This document shows positions 35,232-44,571 of a stretch of DNA of 64,000 nucleotides, one piece after another. The position numbers and the translations under genes are program-made. Source of the DNA: CAUTUX01 sp963542015 (GTDB lineage: Bacteria > Bacillota > Clostridia > Christensenellales > CAG-917); contig CAUTUX010000006.1 of assembly GCA_963542015.1 (NCBI GenBank), positions 13,920 to 77,919 on the forward strand, read 5' to 3'. The first letter of the stretch is position 1. Every line of letters begins with the position of its first letter. Under the pieces are notes generated by a model that saw nothing but the letters and a program-made list of their open reading frames with translations, did no database searches and was not told the DNA's origin.

Positions 35232-36489
35232 CTTTGCGATAGAGGATAAAGGACTTCTTTTAGAACTCGCAAAACTTTTCAAACCATACGGCACTTTATA
35301 TTTGGTAGGTGGAGCAGTTCGTGACCAGTTGATGGGAGAAGAGCATATTAAAGATTTTGACATCGCTGCCCCAGTATTGACCAAAGATGTACAAAAAATT
35401 CTTAAAGATACAAAGTTTAAAGTAACAGCAGTTATAGATAAAACAGGCACTGCAATGATAAGGTGTGGCAAAAACACATATCAATATACTGCATTCAGAA
35501 AAGATGTATATAAAAAAGAAAGCGGAGAGCATACCCCTGAAGAAGTTGTCTTCGTAAAGGATATTAAAATCGATGCTTTACGAAGAGATTTTAAAATGAA
35601 TGCAATATATAAAAACATCCTCACGAACGAAATAGTTGATCCTTTAAATGGCATTAAAGATATTGAGAATGCAATGATAACGACGACTAGAGATCCAGAA
35701 AGCGTATTTGAAGAAGATGGATTAAGGCTGTTGCGGTTATGTAGATTTGCAGGGACTCTAAAATTTAATATAGAAAAAAACACAAAAGAGTCAGCCAAAA
35801 AAAATCGGTGGAGAATAAAGGATATAGCTAGTGAAAGAATCTTTGAAGAAGTAGATAGAATGATAAATCTTGATGCGTGTAGTCCTAACAACAACAGATC
35901 AAAATTGGCTATGTCATCAATTTTTGAATTGGGAATTAGTGAATATATATTTCCACAAAATTTAAAAGAAAATGCAGTTGTAAATTTAAATGGAGATTGT
36001 AGTTATGAGAGATATGCATCCTTGTTTTTAAGTGTTCCAATTGAAACAAGAAAAAACACAATTGATGAATTTTTTAATATGATGGGAGGGCATAAAAAAC
36101 TAGTAAAGGATGTATTACAGTTAGCTATGGAGTTTGATTGTGTGCCAAAGGAAAAAAATAAATTGGTATGGTACATTATTCAAAACAAGAATATTCTCAA
36201 AGGTATTTTAACTTTAAAAAGTGGTGGTACGGCGGAACAGAGAGAAGACGCAGAAAGGATAAATAAAATGCTTAATTACATGCATGAAATAAAAATTCCA
36301 ATGAGTCTTAAAGAGTTACCGTTAGATGGAACAGATTTAAAAAATATGGGGATACATGGTAGGTATATAAGTGAGGCACTTGATGGACTGTGGAAAGAAT
36401 GCATAGAAAATGAAAATTTTCATAGAAAGGGGCTTACGAGGCAAGAAATACGAAGTATGGCAATGGAATATGTTAGGATGAGGTATTAG
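35215..36489 (+). CDS. cca: CCA tRNA nucleotidyltransferase / poly(A) polymerase family
   Basis: Class II nucleotidyltransferase of 424 residues. The catalytic head has LYLVGGAVRDQLMG and the acidic pair in KDFDIA. RRDFKMNAIYKN, DGLRLLRLCRFAGTL and ERIFEEVDRM follow. It adds or repairs the CCA end of tRNAs. A split A-adding/CC-adding role cannot be excluded, since only one gene is in view. There is no C-terminal HD domain. It starts inside hpt and precedes rmuC with a 20-base gap, forming a tRNA/nucleotide operon. Confidence 0.9.
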   Translation: MSIQSDFAIEDKGLLLELAKLFKPYGTLYLVGGAVRDQLMGEEHIKDFDIAAPVLTKDVQKILKDTKFKVTAVIDKTGTAMIRCGKNTYQYTAFRKDVYKKESGEHTPEEVVFVKDIKIDALRRDFKMNAIYKNILTNEIVDPLNGIKDIENAMITTTRDPESVFEEDGLRLLRLCRFAGTLKFNIEKNTKESAKKNRWRIKDIASERIFEEVDRMINLDACSPNNNRSKLAMSSIFELGISEYIFPQNLKENAVVNLNGDCSYERYASLFLSVPIETRKNTIDEFFNMMGGHKKLVKDVLQLAMEFDCVPKEKNKLVWYIIQNKNILKGILTLKSGGTAEQREDAERINKMLNYMHEIKIPMSLKELPLDGTDLKNMGIHGRYISEALDGLWKECIENENFHRKGLTRQEIRSMAMEYVRMRY

Positions 36490-36509
36490 GAATCGCCGGA
36501 GGAATAAAT

Positions 36510-37814
36510 ATGGATACGAATACAATATTAATGATAGTGCTGGTAATAGTAGTTATATTATTAATAGGAGTTTCAGCAGGGTTTGCTATTTCTATTGCAA
36601 AAAAGAAAAACAAAGACAACACTACAGAGTCACAAGAACAGACACAAAAAATACTTGATGCTCTAAAAGCACAACAGGATATAGAGTCAGTAAAACTTAA
36701 GGCTAATCATGATCAAATAAATAGTGAACTTAAAGAAATAACAGATATTGGAAGACGCACCCAAGAGACATTAATGAAAGAGCTTGAAACAAGACTCGAT
36801 AAAATGAATGCACAGATGTATAACAATCAGGAAAAGAACATAAGAGAGACTGCAGAAATAAAGCAAATGGTTGAAGAAAAAATGCATACATCAATTAGCA
36901 ACAACTTCGATAAAGCATTTAAACCAGTTGCAGATCAAATAGATAAAGTTAAGCAACAAATTAGTGAATTAAATACATTAAATGATGGAGTTAAAAAAAT
37001 ACAGGGAATATTTAGCAATGTTAAAACAGCTGGGATATTAGGCGAAATAATGCTTGAGAATATACTTAAAAATGTTTTGCCATCTAATCTCGTATATAGT
37101 CAGTATCCAATCAAGACAGGCAAGGTAGACTATGCGATCAAGATAACACCAGATAATAGTAATGTAGTATTACCAATAGACTCTAAATTTCCATCAGCCA
37201 AATATAATGAGTATTCTGAGGCACTATCTAGTTGCGATAAAAATATAATCGAACAAAAGCGTAAAAATATAATTCAGGAGATTAAAGAAGAAGCAAAGTC
37301 AATAAGTAATAAGTACATTAATCCGCCAGAAACCACACCGCACGCAATCATGTATTTGCCAACCGAAGGAATATTTGCACTGATAGTGCAAGATACAGAT
37401 TTGTTAGCATATTTATATAAGGAATTAAATATCATACCAGCTGGTCCTACGACTATTATCGCCATTTTGCAAGCATTGATGGCAACATACAGGACAGCAC
37501 AGATTTCAGGACAAGTGCATAAAGTAGTTGAAGAAATTAAGGGATTTAAGCACGACCTAGTTAAGTTTTTAGATGAAGTAGTGAGTGTTAAAAAAACTAT
37601 GGGTAAAGCCCAAGAAGGAATTAGGAAAATAGAAAATGCTGCAAATAGGATAAACAGTAGTTTAGATAATTATGAACTGGGGATAACTGATAGCAATGAT
37701 AAACAAGAAAGCATACAAAATAATAGTTCAAACAATGAACAACTAGTAGCACCAAAAAAGTCAGCATCAGTAGATCTTGATATATTTATCTCATCTGATG
37801 AAATAATACTTTAA
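36510..37814 (+). CDS. rmuC: RmuC family DNA recombination protein
   Basis: A 434-residue protein. An N-terminal membrane segment (about 5-28) is followed by a coiled coil (about 40-165) and then the RmuC nuclease-like domain, with GILGEIMLENILKNVLP, PIDSKFPSAKYNEY and MYLPTEGIFALIVQD. RmuC limits DNA inversions, and the domain belongs to the restriction-endonuclease-like fold. CGGAGG gives a strong ribosome site. The gene ends 10 bases from the convergent phosphohexomutase stop with no clear terminator between. Confidence 0.9.
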   Translation: MDTNTILMIVLVIVVILLIGVSAGFAISIAKKKNKDNTTESQEQTQKILDALKAQQDIESVKLKANHDQINSELKEITDIGRRTQETLMKELETRLDKMNAQMYNNQEKNIRETAEIKQMVEEKMHTSISNNFDKAFKPVADQIDKVKQQISELNTLNDGVKKIQGIFSNVKTAGILGEIMLENILKNVLPSNLVYSQYPIKTGKVDYAIKITPDNSNVVLPIDSKFPSAKYNEYSEALSSCDKNIIEQKRKNIIQEIKEEAKSISNKYINPPETTPHAIMYLPTEGIFALIVQDTDLLAYLYKELNIIPAGPTTIIAILQALMATYRTAQISGQVHKVVEEIKGFKHDLVKFLDEVVSVKKTMGKAQEGIRKIENAANRINSSLDNYELGITDSNDKQESIQNNSSNNEQLVAPKKSASVDLDIFISSDEIIL

Positions 37815-37824
37815 AAACTATCTT

Positions 37825-39576
37825 TTATTTTTTATCTATAAAACTTTTCAGGTGTGCCAAATAGTTGTCACATGCATTCTGTGCTAAATTCATGTCACTT
37901 CTTTTTGCCGAGGCATATATTTTAAGTTTTGGTTCTGTACCGCTAGGACGTATGCAAACCCAATCTTCATTTTCAAGAATTATCTTTATAACATTACTCT
38001 TAGGTAATTTTAATTTCTTTTTTTTGCCATTTACAAAAGCTGTGCCGAGTAGATAATCTTCCTTGCTCTTTACTTTAATAGAACCAATAGTTTCAAAATT
38101 GGTATCTCTTAGCAACTTCATTATGTCGTTCATTTTTTGCATTCCATCTATTCCTGAGAAAGCAATTGAAATAGATTTTTCAATGTAGAATCCAAACTTT
38201 TCAAAAATAGTGTTTATGTAATCTGATATGCATATATTTTTGCTTTTTAAATAGCACATCATTTCTGCAAACATCATTGCTGCAACGACAGCATCTTTAT
38301 CTCTAGAATGAGTTCCGATAAGAGAACCATAACTTTCTTCAAAGCCAAATATATATGTGAACTTGGAGTTTTTCTCCCATTCTTTTATTTTCTCGCCGAT
38401 GAATTTAAAGCCTGTAAGAACATCAAAACAAGCGACATTATATGATTCAGCAATCTTGGCAGCCAAGTCAGTTGTAACTATAGTTTTAACAATTGCAGCA
38501 TTAGTAGAAAGTTTTTTTGTATCATGTAGTCTTTCTAAAATGTATGAAACAAGTAAACAACCGATTTGATTGCCATTTAATAAAACGAATTCATCAGAAT
38601 TGTTGCGTATAGCAATTCCCATTCTATCTGCATCGGGATCAGTTCCGATTACAATATCGCTACCAACCTTTTTTGCCAGTTCAATTCCCATTTTCAAAGC
38701 ATTTGGATCTTCTGGATTTGGAATAGGGACGGTGGAAAAATTTGGATCTGGAGTACACTGTTCAGGAACAGTATTAATCGAAATACCCATGCGTTCAAGG
38801 ATAGTGGTAACAGGCATATAGCCAGTTCCATGGATTGGGGTATATACTACTTTAATGTCTTTACCATATTTTTGTATGCTTTCTTTTGATAAGCTTAGGT
38901 TTTCAATTTCATTAAAGTATTTATCATCAATATCTTTACCAATAATAGTTATATAATCGTGAAGTATCTTTCCTTCTTGGTGTTTAATATCATCATGAGA
39001 AAAAAGTTCGTTGGGTAGAATAGGTAGCTCATGGAAGAATTTTGTTGAGTCGATATATTTCACAACTTTATTAGTTGATTCAAGCCCCATTTGAGCACCA
39101 TCATCACCGTAAATTTTGTAACCGTTATATTGCTTAGGATTATGAGATGCAGTTATCATGATTCCAGCAAAAGCGTCTAATGTTCTAATTGCAAAGGAAC
39201 AGAATGGAACAGGTCGTACATCTTCAAACAAAAAAACTTTGATTTTAAATTTAGCAAGAGTTAGAGCAGAGATAATTGCAAACTCTTTTGAAAATTTTCT
39301 AGTATCATATGAAATTACAACTCCACGATTCATAGCTTTTTTGCCTTTAGAAACAATGAATTTTGCAAGTCCAATAGTTGCTCTCTTGACAGTGTAGCCA
39401 TTCATTCTATTAGGCCCTAAATCAATTACGCCACGCATACCAGCAGTGCCGAATGATAGAGGAGAGTAGAACATATCTTTAATTGACTCTTCGTCTAGAG
39501 CCTTAAGCATAGCAATGTCCGAGTCTGAAAGTTCACCAGAGTTTAGCCATTCATTGTGGTTTGTTTTGTAGTCCAT
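37825..39576 (-). CDS. alpha-phosphoglucomutase/phosphomannomutase
   Basis: A 583-residue alpha-D-phosphohexomutase of the PgcA type. The active phosphoserine loop is TASHNPKQYNGYK, the metal site is GTDPDADRMGI, sugar specificity is at GFEESYGS, and the C-terminal phosphate-binding loop is RPSGTEPKLKIY. It interconverts glucose-6-phosphate and glucose-1-phosphate, feeding GalU (5.0 kb). GAGG lies before the ATG on the minus strand. It is separate from the next minus-strand gene, which has its own terminator. Confidence 0.94.
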   Translation of the reverse strand: MDYKTNHNEWLNSGELSDSDIAMLKALDEESIKDMFYSPLSFGTAGMRGVIDLGPNRMNGYTVKRATIGLAKFIVSKGKKAMNRGVVISYDTRKFSKEFAIISALTLAKFKIKVFLFEDVRPVPFCSFAIRTLDAFAGIMITASHNPKQYNGYKIYGDDGAQMGLESTNKVVKYIDSTKFFHELPILPNELFSHDDIKHQEGKILHDYITIIGKDIDDKYFNEIENLSLSKESIQKYGKDIKVVYTPIHGTGYMPVTTILERMGISINTVPEQCTPDPNFSTVPIPNPEDPNALKMGIELAKKVGSDIVIGTDPDADRMGIAIRNNSDEFVLLNGNQIGCLLVSYILERLHDTKKLSTNAAIVKTIVTTDLAAKIAESYNVACFDVLTGFKFIGEKIKEWEKNSKFTYIFGFEESYGSLIGTHSRDKDAVVAAMMFAEMMCYLKSKNICISDYINTIFEKFGFYIEKSISIAFSGIDGMQKMNDIMKLLRDTNFETIGSIKVKSKEDYLLGTAFVNGKKKKLKLPKSNVIKIILENEDWVCIRPSGTEPKLKIYASAKRSDMNLAQNACDNYLAHLKSFIDKK

Positions 39577-39630
39577 AAAAACCTCGCAGTTAATTTATGT
39601 TTTAATAATATCGCAAAATTGCTTAATGTT

Positions 39631-39667
39631 AAATACATAAAATAAAAACAGCACCTTGCGGTGCTGT
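39631..39667 (-). terminator. terminator of the zinc-ribbon membrane gene
   Basis: Perfect 8-base stem ACAGCACC/GGTGCTGT (39648-39667, loop TTGC). On the minus strand it is followed by TTTTTATTTTAT. It lies between the zinc-ribbon gene and the phosphohexomutase gene. Confidence 0.85.
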
Positions 39668-39675
39668 TCGAAAGC

Positions 39676-40503
39676 TTATTCTTCGCTTTCATCTCCCGGT
39701 CGCATGAAGATAAATCCACATAACATCTGGGCGAATCCAATAATAGGATATGCTATATATATAAGTTTCTTTGTTCTAATTATTCCGTTTTCACCATTAA
39801 AGAATCCAGCCATTCCGCCAGGAACACTTAATGACTTAAACATTGGCCATAAGAGAACAGCAAGGGAAATAAGTCCAATAACTAATGAAAAAACCATAGG
39901 AAGTATTCTTGGATATTTCTTCGCAACTAAAGCCAAAATCATAAATACGAGGAGAACGGCAGATGTTACCATCATCAAGAAACCAAGCATGTCTGCTGTT
40001 CCGCCACCAGCATATTCATTAAAAATTTTTTGCACTCCATGGCTACCGTCATTTTTAGATGCTTCTATAAGTTTAATAAAGAACCCTATAGGGTCGATGT
40101 CAAAGAAATATAAATTTACATCATTAGGGATGGCACCACCCCTTAATGCATTTAACCCATATGCAATGAATGGCCATATAAAAAAGAATAGAGCAAAGAA
40201 AAACATTGCGAGGCTTTTTGAAATTTGCCCTTCTTCATATCTTCTATAATAACGGTGTCTTTTTCTTCTTTTCTTTTCATCTTGATTAACCAAAACCAAA
40301 CCGCTTTCATTGTTAGGGTTGACCAAATTATCAACATTGATTTCTTCTATTACTTTTGGTGGTGGTTTAGGTATTTTAACACCAATTGCAATGCCACAAT
40401 TAGGACACTGTAACCGATGTCTGTATCCATCAGGTAGAAATTCCGCATTCTCAGGTGGAGTAAAGACAATTTCTCTTCCACAACTAGGACATCGTGTGAA
40501 CAT
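39676..40503 (-). CDS. zinc-ribbon multi-pass membrane protein
   Basis: A 275-residue protein of unknown function. Two CxxC pairs (C5/C8 and C33/C36) form an N-terminal zinc ribbon in the cytoplasm. A basic stretch (KKRRKRHRYYRRY, about 78-90) and four hydrophobic segments follow (about 97-117, 165-188, 195-216, 243-265). GGAG before the ATG and a promoter (TTGCTT, 16, TATAAT) support the start. Similar ribbon-plus-membrane proteins are widespread and uncharacterised. It forms a single-gene transcript. Confidence 0.7.
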   Translation of the reverse strand: MFTRCPSCGREIVFTPPENAEFLPDGYRHRLQCPNCGIAIGVKIPKPPPKVIEEINVDNLVNPNNESGLVLVNQDEKKRRKRHRYYRRYEEGQISKSLAMFFFALFFFIWPFIAYGLNALRGGAIPNDVNLYFFDIDPIGFFIKLIEASKNDGSHGVQKIFNEYAGGGTADMLGFLMMVTSAVLLVFMILALVAKKYPRILPMVFSLVIGLISLAVLLWPMFKSLSVPGGMAGFFNGENGIIRTKKLIYIAYPIIGFAQMLCGFIFMRPGDESEE

Positions 40504-40949
40504 GTATTCTCCTTTTCTCTGTTTGAGATTAATAATAAAATTATAGCCACGGTATATTTAAAAAGCAATATAAATACCTTTTGAAAACATTGAGGGGTAA
40601 CCCTTTGAGAAGAATTGTTGAAAAATAATGATAAAATCCACTAATTCTGCAGGGACTATCAAAATTAGATGAAGGAATAAAATCATCAAACCAATGCCTT
40701 TACGATGCGGTATGCACCAGTATAGTTATAGTTATTTTACTTTTTTGTATGATAATAAATTAATTCCATATGTTGATAATTAATGTTAGAATCAGTTAAA
40801 TTTTTAGATCAATGTTTTTGCATTCTGTTATTTATTGTAGTTATTATTCTTTTTAAAAATTTATATTTGCGATACTTTTTATGCAGTCAATATTTGTTTT
40901 TTTAACAATTGTGCTATAAAGAAATATGGGGATTATTTAGTATTTGTAA
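40504..40949. other. intergenic region with promoter and short hairpin
   Basis: About 450 AT-rich bases without a credible gene. The left end holds the zinc-ribbon gene promoter on the minus strand: TATAAT (40540-40545) with TTGCTT (40562-40567). AGGG-GTAA-CCCT near 40592-40603 forms a small hairpin. An extended -10-like TGc-TATAAA (hexamer 40915-40920) lies just before an ATG that opens only four codons, ahead of the degraded gene. Confidence 0.5.
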
Positions 40950-41231
40950 AAGAAACTACCACACAAAGAAGTTTTTTTGGCTTTCATCGGTGAGGACAAT
41001 AGAGTATATATCTCGCCATTTGTTCTCAGCGACAAAGAAATCAAATATGCCGCGAGATTAAAACAAAGTTTCTATACTGTTAGAAAATCCAAAGCAAGAT
41101 TTGCTGCGAAGAAATGTAATAATGGCTATGATCCGATTTTACACGAAACAAGTAAAAAAGGTTACTATGACCATTATCATATTTACAAAGTTAATGATAA
41201 GTCACATTTCTTCTTCGGATTTCCAAAATAG
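40950..41231 (+). pseudogene. degraded gene, C-terminal fragment with GYYDHYH motif
   Basis: An open stretch of about 94 codons without an ATG or ribosome site. In-frame stops sit directly upstream (TAG at 40938, TAA at 40947). The peptide ends with GYYDHYHIYKVNDKSHFFFG, a pattern I recall from C-terminal domains of polymorphic toxin-like proteins. This is memory of a motif, not a firm assignment. It looks like the surviving 3' end of a longer gene in a disturbed region. Confidence 0.45.
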
Positions 41232-41309
41232 AATGGTTTTAGTAGATAATCATAAAGCGGAATTTTTAGTAGAAAAGATGTCGGCGGAAAATTTTAGCGG
41301 AGAAAACAT

Positions 41310-42620
41310 ATGTTGGATTTATCAAGTAAAGAGAATAAAAGTGTAGAAAATAATAGAGGGAAGTGCTTTTCAATAGATAGAAAATATAGAAAAATCATTT
41401 CTAATAATCTTCTAATCATTAATAAGGATATGTTTCAAGGTAGTAATTTGAAATCAATTGTTATTCCAAGCAATGTAGAAGAAATTAAAAGAGAAGCATT
41501 TTATGAATGTTCAAGACTGGAAAATGTAACACTAAACGAAGGGTTGAAGAAAATTGGTAGTGAAGCATTTGTAGGAACAAAAATCAAAAGCATAACAATT
41601 CCATCAACTGTTGAGGAAATTGGTGGTGGGGCTTTTGTGGATATAGAAGTAAGTGTTGCTGATGGTAATAAGAGATATGAGGTAATAGATAATTGCTTAA
41701 TTGAAAAAGATACGAAGAGACTAGTTTCTGGAAATGTAAATTCAGTTATACCATTTGGAATTAAAGAAATTGATAGAGGGGCATTTTATAAAAGCAAAAT
41801 TGAGTCGCTTGAAATTCCAGGTAGTATTGAAAGAATAGAAGAGGCGACATTTATATATTGCTCTAAACTAAAAACAGTAGTCTTGAATGAAGGGCTAAAG
41901 GAAATATGTGAATCGGCATTTGAAGGAACAAAAATAGAATCTATTGCGATTCCATCAACTGTTAGAAAAATACACGGCGATTCATTCAACAAGATTATTT
42001 TTGCAGTAGCAGAAGAGAATCCAAATTATGAAGTAATAGGGGATTGTCTGATTGAGAAAAAAACAAAAAAAATAATTTCAGTTGGGAAAACAGGGATAGT
42101 TCCAAGGGATTTTAAGGGAATAGGGTTAAATGCATTTTTTTATAGTGAGATAGAAGCACTAGAAATTCTAAGCACAGTTGAGAAGATTGATGGTGGGGCA
42201 TTGTATGGTGCTTATAAACTGAAGTCAATTATTTGTAATGATGGACTAAAAGAAATAGGAGATTCATCATTTGCTTCTACGAAAATTAAGAATATGTCAT
42301 TGCCACGTACAGTAGAAAAAATTTGTGAATGTGCATTTATGGATTGTTCAAACTTGCGTACTATAAATTTAAACTCAGGATTGAAGAGTATAGGTCCAAC
42401 AGCTTTTGACCATACAAAAATTAGTAAAGTAGTAATTCCAGATAGCGTAGAGAAGATGGATGAATTTGTATTTTCAAATTGCAAGAGGCTAAAAAAGATA
42501 TATTGCGTCGCTGAGTCAAAACCGAATGGATGGTCTGATGAGTGGGATAACAAAAGTTTTGATAATGACAAAAAGCATAAAGTTGTTTGGGGATACACAG
42601 GTAAAACAATAACCAAGTAA
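41310..42620 (+). CDS. BspA-like leucine-rich repeat protein
   Basis: A 436-residue protein built of LRR_5/BspA-type repeats such as LKSIVIPSNVEEIKREAFYE and IKSITIPSTVEEIGGGAF. Two spaced copies of the NCLIEK/DCLIEK segment (YEVIDNCLIEKDTKRLVSG and YEVIGDCLIEKKTKKIIS) suggest internal duplication. There is no signal peptide, membrane anchor or sorting signal, so it would stay in the cytoplasm unless the N-terminus has been lost. GGAG lies seven bases before the ATG. It sits between a degraded gene and an IS remnant, so it may have been acquired or trimmed by rearrangement. Confidence 0.8.
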   Translation: MLDLSSKENKSVENNRGKCFSIDRKYRKIISNNLLIINKDMFQGSNLKSIVIPSNVEEIKREAFYECSRLENVTLNEGLKKIGSEAFVGTKIKSITIPSTVEEIGGGAFVDIEVSVADGNKRYEVIDNCLIEKDTKRLVSGNVNSVIPFGIKEIDRGAFYKSKIESLEIPGSIERIEEATFIYCSKLKTVVLNEGLKEICESAFEGTKIESIAIPSTVRKIHGDSFNKIIFAVAEENPNYEVIGDCLIEKKTKKIISVGKTGIVPRDFKGIGLNAFFYSEIEALEILSTVEKIDGGALYGAYKLKSIICNDGLKEIGDSSFASTKIKNMSLPRTVEKICECAFMDCSNLRTINLNSGLKSIGPTAFDHTKISKVVIPDSVEKMDEFVFSNCKRLKKIYCVAESKPNGWSDEWDNKSFDNDKKHKVVWGYTGKTITK

Positions 42621-42730
42621 AGTCCTGAGCCGATGTCCATATTTCATTTATAACCATTTCATCGCATTCTAAGGTCTCTGCACTCACCGTTTAATGTGCT
42701 CCCCATGTCAAGGACAATTAGTCATTTAAA

Positions 42731-43153
42731 TTAATTAATTGATTGTTTATACAAACAACCATCTTCCCCTAGGGGAAGTACGCCGAGCAGACTCTGATAA
42801 TAAAGTTTTGGTGGCAATTTATTAAGTTTCCAAATGCACCTATCGTTGTTGTAATAATCAACCCAATCATTGATTATTTTCTTAATCTCAATAGGGTCGC
42901 ACCCTTTAATTTTCTCAGAAATTTCATCTTTCATATGACCAAAAAATGATTCTTGCGGAGCATTGTCCCAGCAATTTCCACGGCGTGACATAGACCTTTG
43001 AATGTTCGTTGTTTCAAGCAATTGAATGTACTGATTTGATGTGTAGTGAACACCTTGATCCGTGTGTAAAACCTGACTTTTAAAAAAGTTCTCAACCGTA
43101 GAAAAAAATGCACCGAAATAAACAATATGCACATTATGGAAATCAGTATTCAA
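42731..43153 (-). pseudogene. IS3-family transposase remnant (C-terminal part)
   Basis: The 140-codon frame keeps the end of an IS3/IS150-type integrase core: HTDQGVHYTSNQYIQLL with the second catalytic Asp, then MSRRGNCWDNAPQESFFGHMKDE with the catalytic Glu, then WVDYYNNDR. The first half, including the first Asp, is missing, and the sequence before FFKSQVLHTDQG does not look like transposase. The element is therefore inactive. No orfA or clear terminal inverted repeats are seen. Confidence 0.88.
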
Positions 43154-43281
43154 TTCATAAAATGTGAAAAAAATGCACCCAAAGCAATAAAAGTTTAGCT
43201 ATAAACATGCAACAGTATAAAAACATAATGAGTATTCTAATCGATTGAAATTTTCTTACAATTTGTTGTTCAAAAAATAAA

Positions 43282-44571
43282 TTGAGCCCGTTAGATATAT
43301 CGAAAATTGTTGACAGCTTTAAATCGAGTGGGTTAGAATGTGGTTACTATATGGGGATCAAATCGTATAACGGCGAACTTGATCATTCAGCAAAATATTA
43401 TCCGATAATTTCAAGAAAAGATGCTCAAAGTATATTTTGTGTTGAGGCAAGATTGTCAAAAGACATCAATGTTAATTTAATGCAGAAAGCATTGGATGAA
43501 ACACTTAGATTTTATCCAACTTTTTCTGTTGAGTTAAAACGAGGATATGCATGGCACAGATTTGCATATAATAGTAGACAGTTAAAAATTTCTGATTATA
43601 CAAGTAGGATAATGATACCAATTCTTCCTAAAGTTAATAACAAACACTTAATGAGAGTTAGTGTTAGTGAGAAGATTGTGAGATTAGAAATATTTCATGG
43701 GGTTTGTGATGCAAATGTAGGTTTTGAATTCCTTACGGCACTAATCGAAAAATACAATTCATTAATAGAAGATAAACCATATGAGCATAATATTCTAAAC
43801 AAATCCGAACATTATGAAAACTCATTTGCTACAAAATCAAATAAAGATAAACTTGACATGCCGTTAACCTCACTGCTTGAAAAAAATGTTGCGACAATTA
43901 AAGGTGAATATATTAAGGGACTTGGAGCAGAACAGTATATTAAGAGTTTCCCAATGGAATCGTTAACTAAGTATGCAAAGAAACACAAAGTCTCCATATC
44001 TGCGGTAATTGTTGGAATATTGGTAAAGGCATCGTTAAAGTGTATAGATGACAACAGTAAAAAAATAGTTATAATGTTGCCAGTTGATTTGAGAAGACTT
44101 TTCCCATCGGCATCAAAGAGAAATTTCGTGAGTTTTGTAAGATTGAGATTTGAAAATAGAGATACTGGATTAGACACTCTTATAGAACAGGCAAACGAAA
44201 AAATAAAGTTTCAAGTTACAAAAGAGTATTTTCAGAAATTCATAAATCTTTCACACAGAACTGCAACAGGTATATTGAAAATAATCCCATTATGGTTTAA
44301 GGAAATGATTATTAAACCAACAGTTAAGCATGCAAAGTCCAAACATACAGTAATTTTTAGCAATATTGGAAAAGTTGCTGATGTAAAAAGTGTTGATGAA
44401 TATGTTCTTAATTTGAATATTTCAAAAAACAACCCTATTAATTTTGGCATGGTTTCAATTAATGGAAAGACAACTTTGAGTGCAACATCAAAAATTAAAA
44501 ATATTGAGCTAATCAGTGAAGTATTTAAAATATTAGATAAAACATTAAATGAGGAAGAACATGATGATTAA
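43282..44571 (+). CDS. HxxxD-type acyltransferase/condensation-like protein
   Basis: A 429-residue protein of the CoA-dependent acyltransferase fold. The catalytic HxxxD is HGVCD (His139 to Asp143) and a later segment IVIMLPVDLRRLFPS fits the second lobe. Relatives include alcohol acetyltransferases and PapA-type enzymes. The acceptor is unknown. The only early start is TTG at 43282, with no ribosome site in view; translation might begin elsewhere. It overlaps alaS by 11 bases, although the functions are unrelated, so it may be co-transcribed with alaS. Confidence 0.7.
   Translation: MSPLDISKIVDSFKSSGLECGYYMGIKSYNGELDHSAKYYPIISRKDAQSIFCVEARLSKDINVNLMQKALDETLRFYPTFSVELKRGYAWHRFAYNSRQLKISDYTSRIMIPILPKVNNKHLMRVSVSEKIVRLEIFHGVCDANVGFEFLTALIEKYNSLIEDKPYEHNILNKSEHYENSFATKSNKDKLDMPLTSLLEKNVATIKGEYIKGLGAEQYIKSFPMESLTKYAKKHKVSISAVIVGILVKASLKCIDDNSKKIVIMLPVDLRRLFPSASKRNFVSFVRLRFENRDTGLDTLIEQANEKIKFQVTKEYFQKFINLSHRTATGILKIIPLWFKEMIIKPTVKHAKSKHTVIFSNIGKVADVKSVDEYVLNLNISKNNPINFGMVSINGKTTLSATSKIKNIELISEVFKILDKTLNEEEHDD

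Noticed and set aside
41101..41346. Overlapping plus-strand frame before the LRR gene
   Set aside because: Different frame over the degraded gene and the LRR start; no ribosome site or recognisable domain.
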